Below are positions 1-5,748 of a stretch of DNA of 6,955 bases, one piece after another (position 1 is the first letter of the stretch; the number at the start of each line of letters is the position of its first letter). The notes below the pieces were generated by a model. The model had not been told where the DNA came from and made no database searches. It saw only the letters and a program-made list of their open reading frames with translations. The stretch is from Bacillota bacterium. Lineage in GTDB: Bacteria; Bacillota; Clostridia; Lachnospirales; Lachnospiraceae. A program made the position numbers and the translations under genes. Where the stretch lies: NCBI GenBank assembly GCA_023424235.1, contig JAFAEB010000222.1, positions 1-6,955 on the forward strand, in the 5' to 3' direction.

Positions 1-1481
1 TCTCTAGATAATTCCCCCGTAATTCTTCCTTCTGACATAACATAAATTCGGTCACTCATACCTAGAACTTCTAGCAATTCTGATGATATCATAATAATAC
101 TCATTCCTTGTTCCACTAAGCGATTCATAAGTGTGTAAATTTCAAATTTTGCTCCTACATCAATACCTCTTGTAGGTTCATCTAAAATTAACAACTTAGG
201 TCCTGTAAAGAGCCATTTTGCTAGTGATACCTTTTGTTGATTACCACCACTTAAATTACCTGTTAACTGTTTGATCGATGGTGCTTTTATACCAATGGAT
301 TTTTTATAATCATTTGCTATGTTTATTTCTTCATTTTCATTAATTACTAAACCCTCTGTAATCTTTTCAAGGTTTGAAAAGGTTGTATTATACTTAATAT
401 CTTGCATTAATATCAAACCATTACGTTTTCTATCTTCTGTAACATAGGCAATTCCTGCCTTCATTGCATCTTTAGGATGTTTGAATACCTTTGACTCACC
501 TTCTACTAGAATTTCACCCTTAGTAATTTTATATTTAGGTGTATTCCCAAATAAGCTAAGTGCAAGTTCAGTTCTCCCTGCTCCCATAAGACCTGCAATT
601 CCTACAATCTCACCTTTTCTAACGTTTATATTAATATCCTTTAGAATTGTACGTTCAAGAACTGGGTCAATTGCTGTCCAATTTTTAATTTCAAGACAGA
701 CATCTCCTATATCAACTCGTTCCCTCTTCGGATAAATATTCTCAATTTCTCTACCAACCATATGCTTAATGATGCGTTGTTCTGTTATCTCTGTTGTTTT
801 AGCATCCATAGAACAAATTGTAGAACCATCACGTAATACTGTTACGGTATCAGCTATTGATACGATTTCCTTTAATTTGTGAGAAATCATAATACAGGTA
901 ACCCCTGAATTTTTAAGTTCTCTTAATAGATTAAGTAAGTTCTCACTATCATCTTCATTTAATGCCGCTGTTGGTTCATCCAGTATTAATAATTTTACAT
1001 CTTTACTAAGTGCTTTAGCTATCTCAATTAATTGTCTTTTTCCCACTCCAAGATCTTTAATTTTCATGGACGGATTTATATCTAGACGTATTTTTTCTAA
1101 CATTTCCTTTGCTTTTACAATGGTTTTATTCCAATCAATAACTTTACCATCTAAAATTTCATGTCCAAAATAAATATTTTCATATATCGTTAACTCTGGT
1201 ATAAGTGCTAATTCTTGATAAATAATAGCTATTCCTGCTTGTTCACTATCGGCTATATTCTTAAATTTTTGTTCTTCACCGTTGTACATAATATTTCCTT
1301 CATATGTGCCATATGGATATACACCGGATAGAACTTTCATTAAGGTAGACTTACCTGCACCATTCTCACCTACTAAACAATGAATTTCTCCTCTTTTTAC
1401 TTTAAAATTCACGTTATTAAGTGCTTTAACTCCCGGAAACTCTTTGGTTATATTAACCATTTCCAAAATATAATCGCTCAT
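1..1481 (-). CDS. mmsA: Multiple-monosaccharide ABC transporter ATP-binding protein (MmsA/GguA/XylG type), C-terminus cut by window edge
   Basis: This protein powers sugar import by ATP hydrolysis at the inner face of the membrane and should work with the ChvE-type lipoprotein encoded upstream. It has two fused nucleotide-binding domains. Domain 1 has a canonical Walker A GENGAGKST (residues 38-46), Q-loop Gln89, a signature starting LGVGKRQ (about 142-148), Walker B LDEPTAAL with D168/E169, and switch His201. Domain 2 has a degenerate Walker A GLMGAGRTEL (297-306), signature LSGGNQQK (410-417), Walker B D434/E435, and Ser-Ser-Glu (466-468) where the switch His would be. The asymmetry is normal for CUT2 sugar ATPases, and only site 1 keeps every catalytic element. 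The start ATG (1481-1479) follows a perfect Shine-Dalgarno. 493 codons are present; relatives are about 505-515 long, so only the last 10-20 residues are missing. The wording of domain 1, including GTYEGNI and YQELALIPELTI, fits MmsA/GguA better than RbsA or MglA. XylG is the close alternative. The permease gene is expected next, off the window. Confidence 0.93.
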   Translation of the reverse strand, partial: MSDYILEMVNITKEFPGVKALNNVNFKVKRGEIHCLVGENGAGKSTLMKVLSGVYPYGTYEGNIMYNGEEQKFKNIADSEQAGIAIIYQELALIPELTIYENIYFGHEILDGKVIDWNKTIVKAKEMLEKIRLDINPSMKIKDLGVGKRQLIEIAKALSKDVKLLILDEPTAALNEDDSENLLNLLRELKNSGVTCIMISHKLKEIVSIADTVTVLRDGSTICSMDAKTTEITEQRIIKHMVGREIENIYPKRERVDIGDVCLEIKNWTAIDPVLERTILKDININVRKGEIVGIAGLMGAGRTELALSLFGNTPKYKITKGEILVEGESKVFKHPKDAMKAGIAYVTEDRKRNGLILMQDIKYNTTFSNLEKITEGLVINENEEINIANDYKKSIGIKAPSIKQLTGNLSGGNQQKVSLAKWLFTGPKLLILDEPTRGIDVGAKFEIYTLMNRLVEQGMSIIMISSELLEVLGMSDRIYVMSEGRITGELSR

Positions 1482-1485
1482 TTTT

Positions 1486-1493
1486 ACCTCCTT
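1486..1493 (-). promoter_or_regulatory. Ribosome-binding site of the sugar ABC ATPase gene
   Basis: On the minus strand AAGGAGGT lies four bases before ATG 1481-1479. It is a full match to the 16S anti-Shine-Dalgarno sequence and fixes the start. The site is much stronger than the one in front of the ChvE-type gene upstream in the same operon. Confidence 0.85.
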
Positions 1494-1571
1494 ACATCCA
1501 TTCAAATATAACCTATCTGATGAATCTGGTATAACTATCTAATTAAAGCTTAATACAACCTGCCTCTTTAA

Positions 1572-1601
1572 TATGAGACCAGTTATAAAACTGGTCTCAT
1601 A
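1572..1601 (-). other. Intercistronic stem-loop between the sugar-binding-protein gene and the ATPase gene
   Basis: A perfect 13-bp inverted repeat (1572-1584 with 1589-1601) encloses a 4-base loop, TTAT on the transcript. The stem contains GAGACCAG paired with CTGGTCTC, unusually GC-rich for this region. It starts about 20 bases after the binding-protein stop codon and about 90 bases before the ATPase start. The bases after the stem on the transcript (ATTAAAGAGG) are not a U-run, so it is a poor intrinsic terminator. The likely role is a 3'-end stabiliser or partial attenuator that gives more binding-protein mRNA than ATPase/permease mRNA, as in other binding-protein-dependent sugar operons. 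The structure is seen directly; the role is inferred. Confidence 0.8.
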
Positions 1602-1621
1602 CCTAACATGCTGTAGATTTA

Positions 1622-2734
1622 TTATTGTAATCCTGTAAATTCAGTTGCTTTATAGTACCCTGAATCAATTAATGCTGATTTAACATTATCTTTTGTTACT
1701 ACAACAACTGGTGTTTGTTTCGAAGGAACATCCATAGAACCATTATTATAATTAGAATCAGTTGTAGGAGTCTTACCTTCTATTACAGCTATCGCCATAT
1801 TCATAGCATCGGTAGCTAATGTTCTTGTATCTTTAAATACTGTCATAGATTGTTTTTCATCAATTACATATTGAACAGAAGCAATTTCAGCATCTTGTCC
1901 AGTAATATAATAATTTGTTACATCTGCATCACTTGCAAATACATCAGCAATAGCACGTGCTGTACCATCGTTTGGAGCTAGTACAAAAGTTTCACCCTTA
2001 TCCTCTTTTTTTGCAGATGTTAAGTGAGCTTCTGCTTTTGATTTTGCTTCATTAAAGTCCCAATTTGTTGTTACTTGACCGATAATAGAAGCTAATTGGT
2101 CACGAGTTAACTTCGCATTTTGGCTAAGGTTAACAGCTTCAGATGAATTTTTAATTACAAATGTACCATCTGAGATTTTTGGTTGTAAAATATTCCAAGC
2201 ACCTTCAAAGAAAAGGAATGCGTTGTTATCAGTTGCTGCTCCAGCATATAAGTATAAAGGATTTCCTGTTCCTTTTGCATTATCAACCAAATATTGCCCC
2301 ATAGCTTCACCAACTGAAATACTATCAAATGTTACATAGTAATCTAGAGAATTGGTATCTGTAATCAAACGATCATAAGAAATTACAGTAACTCCTGCTT
2401 TTTTCGCTTCATCTACTGTAGCAGCAGCTGCTGCTGCATCTTGTGCGCAGATAATAAGAACTTTGATTCCCTTAGCAACTAAGTTTTCTACATTTGTTTT
2501 TTCATTTGCAGAAGAACCTTGGCTAAATAATACTTCTACTGAATAATCTGTGGATGAAATTACTGATTCAAATCTTTCTTGATCCTGTATCCATCTAGGT
2601 TCATCTTTTGTTGGTAGTACTATACCAACATCAACTTTATTTTTTCCTGTTCCGTCACTTGTTGCTTTTTCCCCACAAGCTACCATGGACAATGCCATGA
2701 TAAATACTAAAGATAACGCTATAATTCTTTTCAT
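1622..2734 (-). CDS. chvE: Multiple-monosaccharide ABC transporter substrate-binding lipoprotein, ChvE family
   Basis: This extracellular, membrane-anchored receptor captures a monosaccharide and delivers it to the ABC transporter encoded downstream. The 370 residues begin with a lipoprotein signal (MKR, hydrophobic 4-18, lipobox MVAC with Cys20), then a polar linker and a periplasmic-binding-protein type I fold. Landmarks shared with ChvE proteins are PTK..RWI (41-49, R47/W48), SYDRLI (119-124), the segment around D169-N171 (TDNNAF), LAPNDGTA (252-259), TGQDAE (278-283) and VFKDTR (299-304). These include the residues that line the sugar pocket in this family. An insert around 195-225 also fits ChvE rather than RbsB. 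A Gln-Asp-Ala6 run (98-105) is unusual. The ATG at 2734-2732 is preceded by only a modest AGAGG (2750-2746, 11 bases away), but the signal peptide confirms this start. The gene heads the transporter operon. The family is firm; the exact sugar (galactose, glucose, xylose or arabinose type) cannot be read from the sequence. Confidence 0.92.
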   Translation of the reverse strand: MKRIIALSLVFIMALSMVACGEKATSDGTGKNKVDVGIVLPTKDEPRWIQDQERFESVISSTDYSVEVLFSQGSSANEKTNVENLVAKGIKVLIICAQDAAAAAATVDEAKKAGVTVISYDRLITDTNSLDYYVTFDSISVGEAMGQYLVDNAKGTGNPLYLYAGAATDNNAFLFFEGAWNILQPKISDGTFVIKNSSEAVNLSQNAKLTRDQLASIIGQVTTNWDFNEAKSKAEAHLTSAKKEDKGETFVLAPNDGTARAIADVFASDADVTNYYITGQDAEIASVQYVIDEKQSMTVFKDTRTLATDAMNMAIAVIEGKTPTTDSNYNNGSMDVPSKQTPVVVVTKDNVKSALIDSGYYKATEFTGLQ

Positions 2735-2786
2735 GTTTCTACCGTCCTCTCAAAATTGTTTATAAGTGATAATTAATTACATGATT

Positions 2787-2815
2787 ATCTTACAATAACT
2801 ATGCGTTACTAACAA
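2787..2815 (-). promoter_or_regulatory. Candidate sigma-A-type promoter of the transporter operon
   Basis: On the minus strand TTGTTA (2815-2810) and TAAGAT (2792-2787) are separated by exactly 17 bases. Each matches 4 of 6 consensus positions. The site lies downstream of the sensor-operon terminator and about 50 bases before the chvE start, where a promoter is needed. A weak -35/-10 pair suits an activator-dependent promoter. In such AT-rich DNA other pairings are possible, for example a -10 at the TTATAA nearer the gene. Confidence 0.4.
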
Positions 2816-2816
2816 T
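2789..2816 (-). repeat. Direct repeat ATTGTWAG, two copies with 20-base period, possible YesN operator
   Basis: ATTGTTAG (2816-2809) and ATTGTAAG (2796-2789) on the minus strand differ at one base and start 20 bases apart, about two helical turns. AraC-family activators often bind direct repeats with this kind of spacing. A small palindrome GTTACTAAC (2805-2813) overlaps the first copy. The repeats overlap the candidate promoter hexamers, which is unusual for an activator site. The assignment to the YesN-type regulator is inference from gene neighbourhood. Confidence 0.25.
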
Positions 2817-2865
2817 GTAACCATTTGTGATATCTTTATACAATTTTGCGCTATTATTTTTACAC

Positions 2866-2926
2866 AAAAAATACCTATAAAATTTTGCTCTTTCTATAAA
2901 AATTACAGCAAAATTTTATAGGTATT
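2866..2926 (-). terminator. Rho-independent terminator of the sensor/regulator operon
   Basis: A perfect 20-bp inverted repeat (2870-2889 with 2907-2926) encloses a 17-base loop. Read on the minus strand, the stem runs directly into six T residues (2871-2866). It lies about 130 bases after the stop codon of the XylF-like gene and before the candidate chvE promoter. The stem is mostly A/T with only four G/C pairs, so it may be leaky and allow read-through into chvE. On the plus strand the stem is followed by TACATTTTG, a much weaker tail, so it is assigned to the minus strand. Confidence 0.75.
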
Positions 2927-2971
2927 ACATTTTGAATCGGTCATAGAAGCATTTTAAAAATAATTTAAGCA

Positions 2972-2993
2972 TATTATTTATATATTATTTATA
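2972..2993. repeat. Perfect 11-bp tandem duplication, TATTATTTATA twice
   Basis: TATTATTTATA occurs at 2972-2982 and again at 2983-2993 with no gap and no mismatch. It lies in the 3' untranslated part of the sensor operon. It is probably a replication-slippage duplication in AT-rich DNA; no function is evident. Confidence 0.6.
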
Positions 2994-3055
2994 AGAAACT
3001 TTCATTTAAATAACATATGAATATTATGAGGACATTGCATCCATATCTACCAACT

Positions 3056-4108
3056 TTATTCTTTTTGGTAAATATCTTCATATTGGTGGAATCCGTCTTT
3101 TATTACAGTTTCTTCAATGGTATCCATTGTTACAGCCTCAACATCAATGTATATATATGGAACCTTATATCCACCATTATCAATTGTTCCATCACTTATA
3201 AAAACTTCACCATTGATAAGGGCCAAACAGATCTCCACTGTTTTTTCCACTAAATTTTTGATGGGTTTATAAACGGTTAACGCTTGTTTTCCTGTTACAA
3301 CTCGCTGACAAGCCACAAGGTCTGCATCTTGACCTGTAACTTGTACTTGCTCTGCAATCCTTTGTTCTGCTAATGCATCAATTGCTCCCCAAGCTAATGA
3401 ATCATTACCGCAAATAATTGCTTTTAACTCTTTACGAGTATTATCTTTTTTTAGCTCTTCGGATAAGAATTCATATGCTGATTCACGGATCCAACCATTG
3501 ACCCAAGTTTCTGCCAGAATTTCAATGTCTCCTTTTTCAATATATGGCTTTAAGACACTCATTGCACCTTCATAAATCATTTCTGAATTACTATCATTTT
3601 GTGAACCACTTATAATCATATAGCCACCTTTTGGTACATTTTCCACTAAATGATTTGCCATTATCATGCCAACACTAGTATTATCAAAAGATATATAGGC
3701 ATCTACATCACTATTATATACTAATCGATCATAGGAAATAACAGGTATATTCTTTTCTTTTGCAGCTTGTACACATCTTATCTCATTTACACTATCATTT
3801 GGTGCAATTACAAGGACATCAATACCCTGCTCTAACATTTGTGTTACTTGAGTATATTGAAGTTCTGAATCTTTATTAGCATTCTTAACAATTACCTTAA
3901 TCCCTTCTGAAGAGGCTTTTGACATAAATATATCCCGATCTCTTATCCATCTATCCTCCATTAAGGTTCCTAAGGAAAAACCCACAACAATCTCATCATC
4001 TTCGGTATTGTTTTTCTCATCGATTTCCTTATTGCTGCATCCAAAAAGGGAAAATACAATTATTAGAACTATAATGAATATACCCATTTTAAACAGCTTA
4101 TTTTTCAT
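3056..4108 (-). CDS. XylF-type D-xylose-binding lipoprotein, probable sugar sensor of the adjacent two-component system (XylFII-like)
   Basis: This is a type I periplasmic-binding-protein lipoprotein of 350 residues, with signal peptide 1-23, lipobox LFGC and Cys24. Its wording follows E. coli XylF from end to end: DRWIRDRDIF (52-61), SYDRLV (125-130), ISFDN (139-143), WVNGW (202-206), GNDSLAWGAI (234-243), TGQDADL (258-264), TVYKPI (278-283) and VIKDGFH (335-341). The pocket motifs are retained, so D-xylose or a close relative is the likely ligand. It is the last gene of the kinase/regulator operon and is followed by a terminator, with no ATPase or permease in its own unit. That placement matches XylFII of Clostridium beijerinckii, which presents xylose to the kinase LytS instead of feeding a transporter. 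The start ATG 4108-4106 is fixed by AAGGAGG (4122-4116) and the signal peptide. Fold and ligand class are well supported. The sensor role is inferred from position; service to the downstream transporter as a second receptor remains possible. Confidence 0.9.
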   Translation of the reverse strand: MKNKLFKMGIFIIVLIIVFSLFGCSNKEIDEKNNTEDDEIVVGFSLGTLMEDRWIRDRDIFMSKASSEGIKVIVKNANKDSELQYTQVTQMLEQGIDVLVIAPNDSVNEIRCVQAAKEKNIPVISYDRLVYNSDVDAYISFDNTSVGMIMANHLVENVPKGGYMIISGSQNDSNSEMIYEGAMSVLKPYIEKGDIEILAETWVNGWIRESAYEFLSEELKKDNTRKELKAIICGNDSLAWGAIDALAEQRIAEQVQVTGQDADLVACQRVVTGKQALTVYKPIKNLVEKTVEICLALINGEVFISDGTIDNGGYKVPYIYIDVEAVTMDTIEETVIKDGFHQYEDIYQKE

Positions 4109-4115
4109 ATAGCCT

Positions 4116-4122
4116 CCTCCTT
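4116..4122 (-). promoter_or_regulatory. Ribosome-binding site of the XylF-like gene, overlapping the stop codon of the regulator
   Basis: AAGGAGG on the minus strand lies seven bases before ATG 4108-4106. Its first two A residues are the last two bases of the regulator's TAA stop (4123-4121). This tight packing suggests translational coupling, and so a fixed ratio of regulator to sugar sensor. Confidence 0.8.
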
Positions 4123-5731
4123 ACAAACCGTACATTTTCTTGTATTCACTAGCAGTTACTCCAGTAACCTTTTTAAATATCTTGGAAAAGTAATTCGGTT
4201 CCATATAGCCAACCATATAACAAACATCTTTTATTGAATATTCTTCTTTCTTTAATAACTCTTTTGCTTTCTCTATCCTAACATAAGCTAACATCTCAGT
4301 AAAATTAATACCGGACTCTTCTTTATAAAACCTGCTAAAATAATAGGGACTTAAGTTTACTTCTCTTGCAACATCCTCTAAAGATAATTCACTACTATAA
4401 TTTTCATATATATAATTATTAGCTTTTTCGATTATTGAGTGTACTTTCTTTTGTCTACCAGAGACTACTTGTCCAACTACCTCCATTAAATATTGATTAC
4501 AAATAATAAATAATTCTTCTGTGCTTTTTGCATTCATAATCCGTGTTATAACACTATAATAATGCTCAGAGCTTGTATCCCACCTTGTTACTAAACCAAC
4601 CACAAGACTAATCATATGATTCTTCATGGAGGATACTGTCATATTCGTTTCTAACAACATTTCATGAAATAATTGATAAAATGCAGTCTCTATAAAATTT
4701 ACATCCTTATCGATAATATGGGCATATATCCTAGATTCCATTAATTGAATATAATCTTTATCATTTAACTCTTGCTTTTCTATTATATCATCGACATGTA
4801 GAATACGTATGTCATTGTCTCCTTCCTCTGCACCATTTGATGTGATAATACGCAATGCATACAAAGCCTCATGATAGGATTCTCTTCCTTCTTCTACACT
4901 TTTATGGTGACGGCCAACACCAATATGAATATCAGGATATATTTTGATTGCCCTATTTAAAATATTCTGAGCTAATCGAACCGATTTGGTCTTAAGTTCA
5001 AAATCCTCTTCTTCCGATTCATCAAATACATAAACGATAATACGATTTAACATAATAGGTCCAACAATACATTTACAGAGAGATTTTAGGATCTTCTTAT
5101 ATTCACCATACATTTTTTCTCCTTGAACTCCTGCACCTATTTTATTCTCTATTGTCTTGCTCTTTTTTTGTCCAAATTCTAAAACTAAAACATATCCTCT
5201 AGATTTTTCACAACCAAATAGCTGACAATAATTTATTAATTCTGCTGCGTTATCATTAAATAAGCATAATGAGTTAATAAAACCAGTTTCTAATATAGGT
5301 AGCACAATTTCAAGTCGCTCTTTTAATTCAAGATTTGCTTGCATGGTACGTTTATTTTTATTCACTTCATTAATTACTTTTGTTAATGCTTCAATTAGCC
5401 TTACTTCTTTCACAGGTTTTAGTAGATATTCTAAAACACCCAGTGTTACAGCTTCTACTGCATAATCAAAATAATCAAAGGCTGATATAACAATAAAACT
5501 TATATTAGGATTTGCTAAGCGAATTTGCTTCATCGCTTCAAGACCATTAATTCCAGGCATATTAATATCCATTATTACAATATCAGGACGCAAGGAATAT
5601 GCTTTTTCAATTGCATCCTTTCCAGAACGAGAGGTTCCAACTATCTCCACATCTTTAAAATTTTTCTTTATTGAATGAACTACAGATTCAACAGCAATTG
5701 GTTCATCATCTACAACTAATATTCTACACAT
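4121..5731 (-). CDS. yesN: YesN-type response regulator: REC domain plus C-terminal AraC-family DNA-binding domain
   Basis: This is a cytoplasmic transcription factor, probably phosphorylated by the kinase encoded just upstream. The receiver domain (about 1-125) has the acidic pair D8/D9, phospho-acceptor D55 in IVIMDINMPG, switch S83 and K105-P106, so it should be active. A long linker follows. Its part at about 175-295, with GYVLVLEFG, IHIGVGRHH and ESYHEALYALR, resembles the degenerate GGDEF-like (CdaR/YesN linker) domain and lacks any GGDEF motif. Residues 433-536 form an AraC domain with two helix-turn-helix units, SLEDVAREVNLSPYYFSRFYK at 450-470 and SIKDVCYMVGYMEPNYFSKIF at 499-519. 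The 536-residue length is typical of YesN regulators. The start is 17 bases after the kinase stop codon, with AAGGAAG (5743-5737) five bases before the ATG. Its likely target is the chvE-mmsA transporter promoter. The symbol denotes the family type; orthology to B. subtilis YesN is not claimed. Confidence 0.92.
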   Translation of the reverse strand: MCRILVVDDEPIAVESVVHSIKKNFKDVEIVGTSRSGKDAIEKAYSLRPDIVIMDINMPGINGLEAMKQIRLANPNISFIVISAFDYFDYAVEAVTLGVLEYLLKPVKEVRLIEALTKVINEVNKNKRTMQANLELKERLEIVLPILETGFINSLCLFNDNAAELINYCQLFGCEKSRGYVLVLEFGQKKSKTIENKIGAGVQGEKMYGEYKKILKSLCKCIVGPIMLNRIIVYVFDESEEEDFELKTKSVRLAQNILNRAIKIYPDIHIGVGRHHKSVEEGRESYHEALYALRIITSNGAEEGDNDIRILHVDDIIEKQELNDKDYIQLMESRIYAHIIDKDVNFIETAFYQLFHEMLLETNMTVSSMKNHMISLVVGLVTRWDTSSEHYYSVITRIMNAKSTEELFIICNQYLMEVVGQVVSGRQKKVHSIIEKANNYIYENYSSELSLEDVAREVNLSPYYFSRFYKEESGINFTEMLAYVRIEKAKELLKKEEYSIKDVCYMVGYMEPNYFSKIFKKVTGVTASEYKKMYGL

Positions 5732-5748
5732 ATCTTCTTCCTTACTGT

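Larger units (their letters stand above)
2735..3055. other. Gene-free stretch between the sensor operon and the transporter operon
   Basis: These 321 bases hold no credible gene on either strand. From right to left in the transcription direction they contain a very AT-rich 3' untranslated part with an 11-bp tandem duplication, the 20-bp terminator hairpin, a candidate promoter with short direct repeats, a weak inverted repeat GATAAT...ATTATC (2768-2773 with 2784-2789) between promoter and gene, and the modest ribosome-binding site of chvE. No convincing catabolite-repression (cre) box was found. Confidence 0.7.

Noticed and set aside
481..735. Plus-strand open frame of 84 codons
   Set aside because: It lies opposite the well-supported ATPase gene, has no ribosome-binding site and resembles no known protein; it is a shadow frame.
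2751..2848. 9-bp inverted repeat CAAAATTGT (2751-2759) with ACAATTTTG (2840-2848)
   Set aside because: The arms are short, AT-only apart from the ends, and 80 bases apart; chance pairing is likely in such sequence.
2735..2870. Catabolite-repression (cre) box upstream of chvE
   Set aside because: Segments such as AGTAACGCATAG and AATAGCGCAAAA contain a central CG but miss several defining positions of the cre consensus.
3017..3253. Plus-strand open frame of 78 codons starting in the intergenic region
   Set aside because: Most of it is antisense to the 3' end of the XylF-like gene. The composition is that of reverse-read coding DNA and no convincing start signal was seen, although GAGG occurs nearby after the first ATG.
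3056..4108. XylF-like gene as an ordinary duplicate receptor of the transporter operon
   Set aside because: It is transcriptionally grouped with the regulator (12-base gap, shared stop/ribosome-binding site), separated from chvE by a terminator, and much closer to XylF than to its ChvE-type neighbour, so a simple tandem duplication is unlikely.
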